64,000 nt of DNA from Piromyces finnis (lineage: Eukaryota > Neocallimastigomycota > Neocallimastigomycetes > Neocallimastigales > Neocallimastigaceae). The stretch's first letter is position 1; each line of letters begins with the position of its first letter. A program made the translations under genes and the position numbers. This document shows, piece by piece, positions 12,729 to 25,885 of this stretch. A model generated the notes under the pieces. That model was not told the origin of the DNA. It was given only the letters and a program-made list of their open reading frames with translations, and did not search any database. The DNA lies in assembly GCA_002104945.1 (NCBI GenBank), contig MCFH01000033.1:434001-498000 (forward strand). Direction: 5' to 3'.

Positions 12729-13678
12729 TTAAAAATTTTTTGAAGAAATTTTTTTGGTTTTTGTAGTGGAATAATTATTATTATTATTACCACTATTATT
12801 ATTATTATTAATTGAGTAATTAGATTTTAAATTATTATTGTTATTATTATTATTGTGATATTTTTGATAATTGTTTCTATTGTTATTATAATTATTGTTA
12901 TTATTGTTATAAAAAGAATTTTTTCTTCCATGACTTTTATTATTAATTTGGTTTAACTTTTTATTTGAAACATTATTTTGTTCAAATAAAATACATCTTG
13001 TAAAAATAGCTTCGAGAGTAGTAGGAAAGGTATCTAATTTTTCAATTTCTTCTTGATATTTAGGATGAAGACCATTATAAAACATAAGAGTAATAGCTTC
13101 TTGATCCCAGTTAAAATATTGAATATATGATCTAAATTCTTCCATATATTCATTAATTTTTCCATATGTTTGTTTCAATTTACTTAGCTTAATCTTGGCT
13201 AATTTGCGGCTTGAAACATTTGGAAAAGCATTTTTTAATTCTACTAATAATTCAAACATAGTAGAGGGATGAGTATTTCCACTGTATCTTGTTAAATACC
13301 AACTTCTAGCAATTCCTCTTAATCTTGTTTTAACAAAATTAATTTTAGCTTCTTCCATCATATGTTTATTAGGATAAGTGCTAAAAGTATCTTCACAAAT
13401 TTGACAGAATAGTTCTGTTTCATGAGGATCACCAGAAAAAAGACTTAGTTTTCTATTTCTATTTAAATATTCTTGGAAGGTGTTGATATTATTAGAGACT
13501 GATTCCAAAACTTTCGCGCAAAATTAGCGGTATTTCTTTTAATTTCTTGAAATTGAGATTCAATATGTTTTTCAAAATCTTTAATTTGGCTAAGAGTAGC
13601 AAAGTTTTCTTGAACGCTGTTCACAATGTTTACAACAGTAGTTTTTTCATTTTCGAGGAGTTGATTAACTTCATCCAT
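12729..13678 (-). pseudogene. E1 gag (frameshifted)
   Basis: Starts with MDEVNQLLENE at 13678, only 35 nt inside the 5' LTR. The frame breaks near 13500 and continues from 13508 as a 259-aa segment with the typical gag stretch (AKINFVKTRLRGIARSWY, FYNGLHPKYQEEI). It ends in an Asn-rich tail encoded by an (AAT)-type repeat. I see no CCHC knuckle. Inactive. Confidence 0.85.
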
Positions 13679-13703
13679 CCTAAGGTAGTAACCAAAGTTA
13701 TAG

Positions 13704-13713
13704 GTGAGATTAT
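13704..13713 (-). promoter_or_regulatory. E1 self-primer binding site
   Basis: The first 10 nt after the 5' LTR, minus strand, read ATAATCTCAC. This is the exact complement of GTGAGATTAT at 8001-7992 in the other LTR, 30-40 nt below a TATA box. The matching stretch is lost from the 5' LTR by deletion. No TGG-type site is seen at this junction. Confidence 0.75.
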
Positions 13714-14161
13714 TGTCAAGATTTTAAGTGGAATCGAGTTTATAATTAAGTCTACTAGGTTAGGATAGGCTTAATTATATAGTAAAAATAATAAATTTTA
13801 AAATAAAGAATAATAAAAAATGATTTTTAAAGAATTGTTTTAATTAACCTATATTATATATATAATATATAAATGATAATTATTAATCTTTAAATATTGA
13901 ATTTATTATGAAAAATGTGTTTTAATATTGATATTAATAAGTAAAAGTAATATTAATAATTGTTTAAATGAATCTTATTTTACTAATTGACTTATTTAAT
14001 AGTAATTAATTATTACACTATTTATTAGTAAATAGTTTCTCAATTAATATTTATATTAAATAAACTATTATTAGTAAAATAGTATTAAATTAATATTTTA
14101 ATTAATTTAATTAATATGAAATTTCATGAAATGTCAAATTTCATGAATTGTGATTTTGACA
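13714..14161 (-). repeat. E1 5' LTR (shortened copy)
   Basis: The same TGTCAAGA..TTTTGACA ends as the 3' LTR, but only 448 bp. The presumed RNA-start segment and three 17-bp units are missing. Confidence 0.9.
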
Positions 14162-15298
<1,137 letters not shown>

Positions 15299-15969
15299 GT
15301 TTCGCGATTATTGTACTACTTATATCACGATTTATTAAAACAATAGTTTTTTTCCCAATTAGATAATCCATTTTATTTTTTTTTTTAATTATAATTTATA
15401 CTTTTTTTCTTTTTTTTCTAAATAAAAGTGTTCTTATATTTTAATTATTTATAAATATAATTTTATGAAAACATTTTATTTATGAATTAAAACAGGAATA
15501 AATATAATAAATACAATAGATATTTTCGTTATAATAATTAAAAAAAAATTATAATTCTTTATATATATAAGTTTTTTTTTTTTTTGGTAAAAAAGGATTA
15601 AAATTTTTTATTTTAACTTTATTTTTTTTTTTTCAAATAATATTTATATATAAATTATTTATTAATTATTAATATATAAATTTTCATAATAAATATTTTT
15701 AAATATCTTTTTGAAATTAATAACATTAAAAAATATATAAATATTTAATAACATTTAAAATTCTATGAAATAAATAGTAAAAAGTTTTTTATTAGAAAAA
15801 AAAAAATTTTTTTTTCATTTAATATATAAAATATTATGAAGTGATGCGTTATGAAATAAAATATCATAATGCTTTTATTTATTTTGAGGTTGTGGTAATA
15901 AGGAATTATGCTGAAATAATATATTTCAGTTATTAATAATTATGAGATATAGTTATTTATTTATTTATT

Positions 15970-16010
<41 letters not shown>

Positions 16011-16725
16011 AACAAAATAAGCCTTTTATTATTATTAAATATTTATCTTTATTTATTAAAATATATTATAATTAATATTTATACATTTATTTATTATTAA
16101 TAATACATTTTTTAAAATAACTATATTTCCTATATAAATATACTATTTATTCACTATTAATATTACTAAACTATTACTAAAATTCTTCTCACTTATTATT
16201 TTATTATATCTTATTATCTTCGGAACTTAATTATAAAATCAAGAACATTATTTTAAATTATTTAATTATTTATATTTATATTAGTATATTAGTACATATT
16301 AAATATTTTTTTATTAAAGTTATTATTAATTTATTATTATCTTAACCCTTATGCGAATTGACCTTGAGTATATGCCAAAAGTAGTATTTTCTGTTCGTCA
16401 CGTATCAGAAGTAGTATTAATGTTCATAATGATGATTATCCAAAATTTTGATATTTTGTTTAATTTATTAATAGCAAACTGAACATTAATATTAATATTT
16501 TAATTTTTGAGAATATTTAGAGAAATAATAATAAATATTAACTTTCTAATTTAATATATTAATTACAATATTATAATGAACATCTTTTACAAATTAAAAA
16601 GTATTTATTAAATAGAAATTTTCAATGTAACTATTATTATTTTTTATACATTATTGTAATAAGATTTTATTTCTTATTATAACAAAAATAATAATTTAAA
16701 TTATATTTATTTTTCCTTAAAATAG
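15299..16725. other. AT-rich intergenic region with right copy of the 48-bp repeat
   Basis: The repeat copy is at 15307-15355. (TTTA)n and (TTA)n microsatellites lie at about 15955-16010. No gene is seen. Confidence 0.7.
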
Positions 16726-16797
16726 AGGTCCTACCGAGATTCGAACTCGGGTTGTTGGATTCAGAGTCCAAAGTGCTAGCCACTACACTATAGAACC
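16726..16797 (-). tRNA. tRNA-Gln(CTG)
   Basis: A 72-nt minus-strand cloverleaf. The acceptor pairs GGTTCTA with TAGGACC. The anticodon loop is CTCTGAA with CTG at 16764-16762. The T arm is CGAG-TTCGAAT-CTCG and the discriminator is T. No intron. The A and B boxes are intact. Confidence 0.95.
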
Positions 16798-17376
16798 AAC
16801 TCATATTTTTTTGATACGTGATAAAATTATATAGTTAAAAATATTAAATTTATATAGTTATTTTTAAGGGTTAGCAATTATTTAAGAAAAATAATAATTT
16901 AATCTATTATTGAATAACCAATAAAATATTATAAAAATTTTATATAAAAATAACAAAAATTCACTTTTATTAAGAAAAGAGAGTTCTTTGATAAATATAA
17001 TTAATTATTGAGAATTTTTATATCTGTTTTAACTAAAAATATTTTTTATATTAAATATATAAATGTACTTAAAATTATTTTTATTAATAAAATAAAAGAG
17101 AAAGTTACAAATAAGATTTTTTTTTATGTTTAATCCTTTTTTTTTCTTATATTCAAATACTTTGTGTATAAATTGTTAAAAATAATAAAAGTAAAAGCAA
17201 AATAATTAATAACACTAAAAAATAATTATTAGTTATAATATAAATAAATATACAAATAATCATTTTTTTTATTCTTTTATTAGAATATATTATTTTGTAT
17301 AAATCCCTTTTGTTCGACTCCTGGAAATAAAATAAATAATTAAATTTATGGTATTATTAAATAATACGTACCATTT
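16798..17376. other. AT-rich intergenic region
   Basis: No gene. One isolated B-box-like match (gttcgactcc, about 17311) has no tRNA body around it. Confidence 0.65.
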
Positions 17377-18184
17377 TGATAAATAATGAAATTAATAAAT
17401 ATAAAATTATTATTATACCTGATTTTTAAGTTAACCCTAAAAGTAACTTAAAACAAGTTATAGTTTAAGTACTTTACCAAAATTCTTAAATAAAATTAAT
17501 CCTAAACACTGCATATATTTTGATTATTGAAAGAAAATAATAAACTTTAATTAATCGAGATCAAAATATATAACTCTTGTTAAATTAATTGTTAAATTAA
17601 ATATTTAATAACTTTCGTTAGTAAATTACACTTTAAAAGTAAACAAATATAATAATTCATGTTATAAAATAATATAATTAAACACCTTTATTAAAACATT
17701 AAAAATAATTATTACTTTAATTAATTGTAAAATAAACAACTTTTTATATTCTTTAACTTTTAATTATTTCTTTTATTGTTATTTCTAATTACTTTTATTA
17801 CTTTTATTGTAAATAGTTATTAATTTTATTGTTTTAATGTAAATAGTTTAAATTCAAAAGAAAATATAAATACATGTAAATATTCTTATTTTAATTATTA
17901 TTATTATTATTAATAAAGAAATATTATATAGTTAGATTAATATTTTATAATTTTAATAATCACTTTTATACTTAAATAAATAAAATTTTAAATATTTAAA
18001 TATTAGAAAAACAAGTGTTTCTAATAAAACAATTTAGTGTTTTAACAAAACAATTTTATTAATTTTTATAAAAACGATTTTAAATCTTAATCAATATAAC
18101 TTATATAGTTATAACAAAAGATATAATATAATAATCACTTTTTGAAGTAAAATTCAAAATTAAGATTATTATCAAATTATATCA
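17377..18184 (+). repeat. E2 5' LTR
   Basis: 808 bp with ends TGATAA and TATATCA and a TATAAATA box at 17865-17872. Nearly identical to 45978-46789. Confidence 0.95.
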
Positions 18185-18185
18185 A

Positions 18186-18206
18186 TGGTCCTTCGAACCG
18201 GAGAAT
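18186..18206 (+). promoter_or_regulatory. E2 primer binding site (TGG type)
   Basis: TGGTCCTTCGAACCGG follows the LTR after one base. Its complement ends in CCA, as for a tRNA 3' end. I cannot name the tRNA. Confidence 0.65.
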
Positions 18207-18561
18207 CAAAATAAGGTAAATATATAAATTTTCTTTATATAAAAATTTCATATAGAATAGTAAAATATTCTATGAAATTAATTAAATAACCAAGTTATAA
18301 TAGTATAGAATAGATAGTTAATAGAATAGTTAAATATTCTCAATATTTTATCTATTTAGAAATTATAACTTATTAAATAATAAAATAATATTAAAATAAT
18401 AAATCAATATTCAATATTGAAATATTATTTAAATATTATTAAATCAATATTAAAATAAAATAAATAAATTATAATACTTAATAGTATAGTATTAATATAG
18501 TAAATTGATATATAAACATTATATATTTGATAAAATATATAGATATTTTAAATAAGAAAAG

Positions 18562-18598
<37 letters not shown>

Positions 18599-20160
18599 GT
18601 ATAGAAAAATTATTAGATAAATAGATTGATAATATTATAAATAAGATAGTTGAAAGAATTAATTATAATAATAAAATAGGTATATATACATTAGATATAT
18701 ATACATAAAAATAAATATATAATAAAAATAAATCAAAATAATAATAAATAAAGATTTAAGTATATATATATATAAAATATATATACACCAAACAAACCAA
18801 AAAAAAAAAAAAAATTATAAATATAAAACTTTATAAATAAAAATACTTGTAAAAATATACTAGGAGCGTATAGAGCTCATATACAGAGTTTCAGTGTATA
18901 ATTAACTAGTTTCAGTTGGTTAGAAACTATAGCTGTTAATCACTGAAGTATTTGTAAAAGTAGGACGAGTGTGAATAGCACGCTTACTTGGGAGAAGGGA
19001 TTGTTAGTGTGATAAAAAGCACGCAATACAGGACTCTCAAGTTGAATACTTTTGTGAACTCTGGCGAATAAGGAACTTTAGTCACCGAAGGCTAAAGGTT
19101 TGTCGTGAAGGTAAAGCGACATAAAAATATATAGTTTAAATTTATTTTGAGGTCTAGTATATCACCTCTAGTTAGTAGCTTTTGCCGGTTAATTAAATTG
19201 TTGTAAGGCACTAAAAAGCGAAAAATAAATCCTGTAAATAAAGTTTTATATTTAATTATTTTTTTTAAAAAAAAGAAAAAGAAATACATAAATTATAATT
19301 ATAAATTAATAATTATAATTTATAAATTAAAGATAAAAATTATTTAATTATAAAATATAATCATCGGTCAAATAAAATTAAAAGTATTGTTATAAATTTT
19401 AAATAATAAAAGCAATAATATTGAGTTGTCTTTTTAGTTAATTTTCAGCGAAAAATAACTTTTGTTTATCTTTTCGGTTAATTAATTACTAAGATAATTA
19501 AAGTGTTTTATAGTAAGTTAGTAAGAGTGCAGTTTTATCACATATCGTGGGGGAGTAGAGCGCTAACTAATAAGTAAATATTACACCACTTAATATTTAT
19601 GACGGTTAGTTAGTGGAGGTCGAAAGGCACGGTGACGAAACTGTCGGGTACTCTGAAGGTACTATAATAACATAATCAATATTATTTTCTGCTTTATAAT
19701 AAAGAAATAAAAATAAACATCCTACTCTAAATTAAATATTTTTTTTAACAATACTAATATATAAATAACTTAATATAAATAAAATATATTCTTAACATTT
19801 TCTCAAAAAAAATAAAATCTTCTTAATTACAATAAAACTAAAGCAAGTGTCTACAAGTGTTTACAAACAACAACCAATTACTCCTTTTATATTACATTAT
19901 ATAAACGTTATATAAGATTATATTTTATTAATAACAGTAATAAATAAAATACCTGTAAATAAAATTATATTATTGTAAATAAAGACTATTGTAAATAAAA
20001 ACATATTACTGTACTTATAACTAAATTATTGTAAATAAAGATTGTTGTAAATAAAAACATATTATTGTTCTTATAACTAAATTATTGAGAATAAATAAAA
20101 ATTGAGTTTTTAAATAAAATATTAAAATAAAATTAAATAAAATAAAAATAAAAAGTAATA
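18207..20160 (+). other. E2 leader with two GC-richer structured islands
   Basis: The islands at about 18860-19125 and 19500-19665 are clearly less AT-rich than their surroundings. Two adjacent hairpins are visible: CTTTAG/CTAAAG (19076-19081 with 19092-19097) and TGTCG/CGACA (19101-19105 with 19117-19121). No coding frame is convincing. A 40-A run is at about 18557-18596. The islands may act in packaging or translation of the element RNA; this is inference. Confidence 0.6.
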
Positions 20161-21129
20161 ATGGATAATACTACTAAAGGTATTACCTTTAAAAGAATAC
20201 CTATTTTGGGTTCAACAAAGGTTGAATTTGATGATTGGGAATTTTCTTTCAAACATTGGTGTAATTTATATAAGATACCAGAACAAGAAAAGTTAGAATA
20301 CCTTATATCATTAACTACAGGTACAGCTAGAACAATTGTAGTTAATGCATTAAATAAAGAAACACCAGATGATTATAATACCATCATCAAAAACCTTAAA
20401 AGTCATTTTAAAGGTTCAGTACCAAAGAATTCTAGATTATTAGAATTGTCTACTATTACAATAAAGAAAAATGAAAGTGTATCTGAATTCAATATTAAAT
20501 TTGACTCTTTAATAAATAAAACAAACTTAAAAATGTCAAATGAAATCATATTGTCCTACTATATTAATGCTTTTAGAAACCTTACTAAAACTTACGAAGC
20601 ACTTTTAGAAGCTGAACCAAAAAGTTTAGAAGAAGCCAGAAACATTACTATTAAGAAAGAGAAAATTTTCAATATAGTTGAAGAAAATAGACCAAAAATA
20701 AGAACTTCCATTAGTTCTAGAAGGTCTCCAAATGATAATAATGCTCAAAGAAATAATGATAGAGCATATTCAAATAATTTTAATAGTTATAACCGAATGA
20801 ATAACAATAACACTACTCAAAATAGTTTTAAAAATTATAATAATAGAAATTATACTAATAACTACAGAAATAATAATTATAATAGTAATATTCAAAATAA
20901 TAACTACAATAATGATAACAATAATTATTCAAGATTTAATAATATTAATCAAAACGTTGAGCAAAGAAGAAGTACCTTAAAATACCCACAAAATAATGAT
21001 GATGAGTTAAAAGAAATAACTCAAAAGCTTGCTGACCTAAAAATTAATGTTTGCTTAAATTGTAAAAGAATAGGTCATACTACGAATGATTGTCAAGAAT
21101 TAGATGACGAATACAATCATTTAAACTAA
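20161..21129 (+). CDS. E2 gag
   Basis: Encodes a 322-aa capsid/nucleocapsid precursor of a Ty3/Gypsy element. The first ~180 residues form a gag-like helical region (WEFSFKHWCNLYKIPE, FNIKFDSLINKT). An Asn/Arg/Tyr-rich linker follows, then a CCHC zinc knuckle near the C-terminus (C298, C301, H306, C311). The frame is intact. It stops at 21127 directly after a TTTAAAC heptamer, with pol open in the -1 frame across the stop. The start is the first ATG after the leader. Confidence 0.9.
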   Translation: MDNTTKGITFKRIPILGSTKVEFDDWEFSFKHWCNLYKIPEQEKLEYLISLTTGTARTIVVNALNKETPDDYNTIIKNLKSHFKGSVPKNSRLLELSTITIKKNESVSEFNIKFDSLINKTNLKMSNEIILSYYINAFRNLTKTYEALLEAEPKSLEEARNITIKKEKIFNIVEENRPKIRTSISSRRSPNDNNAQRNNDRAYSNNFNSYNRMNNNNTTQNSFKNYNNRNYTNNYRNNNYNSNIQNNNYNNDNNNYSRFNNINQNVEQRRSTLKYPQNNDDELKEITQKLADLKINVCLNCKRIGHTTNDCQELDDEYNHLN

Positions 21130-21154
21130 ATAATGGGAGTAAGCAATCTCCCAT
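21120..21154 (+). promoter_or_regulatory. -1 frameshift signal, E2 gag/pol
   Basis: The slip site TTTAAAC at 21120-21126 is in the X XXY YYZ phase of gag and is followed at once by the gag stop TAA. Six bases later is a 7-bp perfect hairpin, ATGGGAG/CTCCCAT (21133-21139 with 21148-21154). The -1 frame is open from just upstream of the slip site into pol. Element B has the same arrangement. Confidence 0.88.
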
Positions 21155-22758
21155 AAAAATTAAAATTGCAAATAGTTCACAAAATACACAAGAAGCACAA
21201 ATAAATCCCAATATCTCTAATGAAAATAATTATTCTATTAATGCGGCTCAAAAGAAGAAAATAAATGTTAAAACAGTAGATAAAAATAAAATATCACCAA
21301 ATAATAAAAGTATTGTCAAACCCTCAATACTTAACCAACCTAATATTAGGAATTTAAAACAACAAAAGAAGGCTATTAGAGATACTCGTAGAAGAAAAAT
21401 TAGCGAAGATAAAGATGAAGTTATGGAAGAAACCCCAAATGAAGAAATAGAAATAGAAAGTGAAGAAGAACAAAATAATACAAATGAAATACCTTTAGAA
21501 GAAGTTACTAATACAAAAGAACATATCCAACCTATTGAAATTAATAACTCTAATGATTCTACCAATGAAGAAACTTTTAAAAATAATAATGAAACAAGTG
21601 ATGTAAAAGTAAAGAAAAATTCTGTCAAAACCAAAGTAACCACAAAAAGAAATATGACAGAAATACAAATGTTAAAAACCAAAGATAAATTTAGTATAAT
21701 TAAAGAAGCAAATAATTTATATCCAAAAATAAGTCTTTCCCAATTACTTTCTGCTAGTCCATCACTTAGAAAAGAATTAGAACAAGGATGTAAACCTAAA
21801 GTTGAAAAAGTGATGTACTCCTTTAATAACTCTAATATTCCATTAATAATTGGTGATATAGATGGAAAATATTTAAAAATTCTTTATGATACTGGCGCAA
21901 ATGTCAATATCATTACTACAAATGGTTTTAATAAACTATCAAATAAAAATATTGAAAAAAGTGATGAGGAACAAAATATAACTATTGCTAATGGTACTAC
22001 TGTTCCTACAAATGTTTTTACTACTTTAAAAATAAATATTAATAATTGTTGTACTATTTTAGAAAAATTTTATATTATTGAACAAAGTAATCCATACTTT
22101 GATATAATTTTTGGAAGAGGTATTCAAAAGAAATACCGTTTATTTATTGACCCTGATGATGATTATATATACCAGAAAACTAAAAAAGGTTTAAAGAAAA
22201 TTACAAACATTATCAATAGTAATGTTAATGATGCTAATGATATTCCCTTAATGAATTCTATAATTATTTCAAAAGAAGAAAACCAAGAATTTCAAGATAC
22301 GTTAAAAGAAATCTTAAATTCAACACCTGATAATATTAAATCAAAATTTGAACACATTATAAATAAATATAAAAATTGTATGGCTACATCAATGTCTCAA
22401 TTAACTACTGCGGATTTAGAACCTCATTCTATAATTACTACTACTAATAAACCAATAAAATTAAAACCTTATAAATTATCTAAGGAACATGCTGATATTT
22501 TAAAAAGTGAAATTCTTTCATTACTTGATAAAGGTTTAATTACTCCTTCTCACTCTCCATGGTCATTTCCAGTTTTACTTGTACAAAAGAAAAATGGTAA
22601 ATGGAGAATGTGTATTGATTATAGAAGACTTAATGAAATTACTATTAAGGATTCTTATGCACTTCCTTTTATTGATGAATTAATATCTTCTGTTAATGGT
22701 GCAAAAATATTTTCTGCTTTAGATTTATATTCTGGCTACCACCAAATTCCTATGAACT

Positions 22759-23546
22759 TGTAAAGATATAATATATATCTTTAGATTATTTAATAATTAA
22801 TTATTAATTATTAAATAATAAATTAATATTTAGTAAAACTGATTATAAAATTTTTGAGTAAATTTTATGGAATAATTTAATAATAAATTATTTTATAATA
22901 ATTCCGTTAAATTTAAATTAAGATAAATATTTAAGTTTAAGGAATAAAAGAATTTTAATTAAATTTAAATATTTCAAATATTTAAAATAATTAAAATATT
23001 TTTTAAATACTTTTTATTTAATTTTAGAATAGATTATACTTTTTTATTTAAATTTAGAATAGCTTAATAATTTTAACTTAGTTTTAAAAATAGATTTATT
23101 TATATTTCAATAGGAAATATATTAAGAATAGTATTGGTAATATTAAATTAATTTATAGAAAATACATGGGCTTTATTCAATTTTGAGTTTACTCAAATTG
23201 AATTAAAAGTATAATGAATTAGTTTAGTTTAGTTCTGTTATTTTATTATTTAATTAAATTAGTTTTGTTTATTTTATATTAAATATATGTTTATTTAAAT
23301 AGAATAATATATTAGAATATAATTATGAAAAAATATAAATACATGTAATTTTTATTTGTTAAATCGATGTAATTGTTATTTTCAATTTTTTAATTATTAA
23401 CTATTATATAGCTAATAATATTTTTAAGAGTTTAAATAAAATGTTTTCTTAAAATAAAAATTTAATGTTTTATTTTTTTATTTTTGTGTTAATAAAAATT
23501 ATTTTGTTTTAAGTATGAAATCTGTTTTAAATTTTATACTTTTACA
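22759..23546 (+). repeat. Solo LTR of the D family inside E2 RT
   Basis: 788 bp, TGTAAAGATATA..TTTTACA, with flanks gaact/gaacc (5-bp target duplication with one change). No internal region. Carries the twin hairpins at its 5' end. More diverged from the D LTRs than those are from each other. Confidence 0.9.
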
Positions 23547-24639
23547 GAACCCAAATGATATTGAAAAAACTACTTTTACAACGAAATTTGGTAATTATAA
23601 TTTTAAAGTAATGCCATTTGGTTTAACTAATGCTCCCGCTACTTTCCAGCGAGAAATGAATAGGATTCTCTTACCATTAATTGGTAAATGTCTTTTTGTT
23701 TACATTGATGATATTGTTGTTTATTCTAAATCACCAGAAGAACATCTTTATCATTTGCAACAAGTTTTTGAAATATTATCTAAATATAATCTTTCTCTTA
23801 ATTTACAAAAATGTAAATTCTTTCAAGAAAAGGTAGAAGTACTAGGACATGTACTTACACCTAACGGATTAAAAACTGTTCCTTCTAAAGTTCAAAGTAT
23901 TGCTTTATGGAATGCTCCAAGAAATGTTAATGAACTAAGATCATTCCTAGGTTTAGCTAGTTACTACCGCAAATTTATTCAAAATTTTTCTATTAGAGCA
24001 AGCTCTCTTTTTAATTTATTAAAGAAAGACCAAGAATATATTTGGTCACAAGAATGTAATAATGCTTTTGAAGATATCCGACAATGTCTATTAAGTGATC
24101 CTATTTTAAGTTATCCTGATTTTAATAAAGAATTTATTATTCGTACTGATGCATCAACTAATGGCATTGGTGCTGTACTCTTACAGGTGGAGGGGGACAA
24201 ATTGGAACATCCAATTTGTTGTATTAGTCGTACTTTATCTACTTCAGAAAAGAATTATTCTGTTACTGACCTTGAAGGATTAGCTATTTACTATGCAATT
24301 CTACAATTTCGCCAATATATCATAAGTAATAAAAATCCTACCATATTAATTACGGATCATAAACCATTACTGGGATTTTATAAAAAGAATATTCCATCAA
24401 AAGGTAGACATGCAAGATGGATTGAAGAATTTAATAAATATAAAATTGAATTAAAATATGATAAAGGAAAGAAAAATGTTTTCGCGGATGCCCTTTCAAG
24501 ATTACCTTCTAAAAATTCTGATGAAATAGTAAATTGTGCTTATGCAATTTTGTCTGATTTTAATCCAAGAGATTTAGACTTACCTGAAGGAATAAAAAAA
24601 TATTTTACTAAAAATTATCAAGTTGTTGATAATACTCTT

Positions 24640-25375
24640 TGTAAAGATATAATATATATCTTTAAATTATTTAATAATTAATTAATAATTATTAAATAAT
24701 AATTTTGATATTTTAATGAAAAATTATTTATTTATAAAATTTATTATATAAATTTTAAGGAATAATTAAATAAATATTAATTTTAAAATATCAAAATTGG
24801 AAATGAAATTTGGATAAATATTTAAATTAATGGATAATTAAATTTAAATATTTTAAATATTCAAATTAAATCTTAAAAAGTTCTTATTTAATTAAAAATA
24901 GTTTAATAACTTTAGCGTAGTTTTAAATTAGTATTTTTTAATAGTAAATATATAATAAATAGTATTATTAATATTTAATTAATATATAGGTAATACATGG
25001 ACTGTATTCAATTTGTAGTTTACTCAAATTGAATCAAAAGTGTATTTAATTAGTTTTAGTTTAGTTTTATTATTTTATTATTTAATTAAATTAGTATTAA
25101 ATTAGTTTTGTTTATTTTATATTGAATATATGCATAATTAAATAGAATAGTATATTAAAATATAATTTGTAAAAAATATAAATACATGAAAAATTTCATA
25201 GTTAAACGATGTAATTGTTATTGACTATAATTTAGTTAATAACTAAATAAGAACTAATAAAAAAGAAAAAAGAATATAAATAAATTTTGTTTTTGTTTTT
25301 AATTTTTTATTTTATTGTGTTTTTGTTTTATTGTAAAAAATTTTATAATCTGTTTTAAATTTTAAAACTTTTACA
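24640..25375 (+). repeat. D 5' LTR
   Basis: Ends TGTAAAG..TTTTACA. TATAAATA is at 25177-25184 and the predicted RNA start GTAATTGTTAT at 25211. Two hairpins lie at the 5' end: 24643-24663 (9-bp arms) and 24666-24700 (15-bp arms). Confidence 0.95.
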
Positions 25376-25386
25376 ATAACAATTAC
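25376..25386 (+). promoter_or_regulatory. D self-primer binding site
   Basis: ATAACAATTAC directly follows the LTR and is the exact complement of GTAATTGTTAT at 25211-25221, 34 nt below the TATA box. This is the Tf1/sushi arrangement. Confidence 0.85.
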
Positions 25387-25439
25387 CTTTTTTTTTTTAT
25401 AAAACACGTTATAAAATTTTTTTTTTAATAAAACATATT

Positions 25440-25767
25440 TAATATTTTTTTCTTACCTACCGTGTCTTAGGAAATATCTACCGCGTCTAAAGGAATATCT
25501 ACTGTGTTTTAAAGGCGATCTACCGTGTCTTAGGAAATATCTACCGCGTTTAGATTATTATTTTAGTATCATTCAAGCTTCCAACACTATTTGGTTACTG
25601 TATTTAATTTTGTTACTATATTTTTAAGAGCTCGTCTAACACCGTTTGATAGGATAGAGTTACGACGACATCTTAATTAAAATATTGTAAAAAATTAAAT
25701 AAGTAAAATATTAAGCATATTGGAGGAAATCAACCAACTCTTTTCTAACCTCCACTTAAACGAAAAT
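25440..25767 (+). repeat. D leader: tandem repeat and inverted copy of the hairpin unit
   Basis: Five imperfect copies of a unit around ATCTACCGTGTCTTAGGAA lie at about 25456-25552. At about 25628-25676 is a reverse-oriented copy of the hairpin unit found six times at 57473-58567. The gag ATG is at 25768. Confidence 0.75.
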
Positions 25768-25885
25768 ATGGACCGTCAAGGGGCGTCTTTGAGGATAGTT
25801 AATGATCCTCCAACCTTTTCAGGAAGAAGACAAGAACTAGATGGGTTCTTGACCAGGGTTGAACTAGCCATTGAAGCCAACCCTG

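Larger units (their letters stand above)
7789..14161 (-). mobile_element. E1: decayed Ty3/Gypsy LTR retrotransposon
   Basis: LTRs at 7789-8486 (3' LTR) and 13714-14161 (5' LTR) begin TGTCAAGA and end TTTTGACA. Between them, read on the minus strand, are gag, protease, reverse transcriptase, RNase H and integrase. The polypurine tract (GTGGAAGGGCG on the minus strand) abuts the 3' LTR at about 8489-8500. The LTRs differ by about 250 bp of indels, and gag-pol has several frameshifts and stops, so it is an old copy. No target duplication is visible (ttttt versus tacaa). That, with the flanking 48-bp repeat, suggests a later rearrangement. Self-priming signals are listed separately. Confidence 0.93.

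Noticed and set aside
17307-17326. Isolated B-box-like word gttcgactcc
   Set aside because: No A box or cloverleaf around it; one short match in AT-rich DNA is weak.
18860-19125. Hammerhead ribozyme in the E2 leader
   Set aside because: I looked for the CTGANGA..GAAA core and did not find it.
19092-19289. 65-aa minus-strand frame in the E2 leader
   Set aside because: Antisense to the leader island; no motif and a poly-Phe start.
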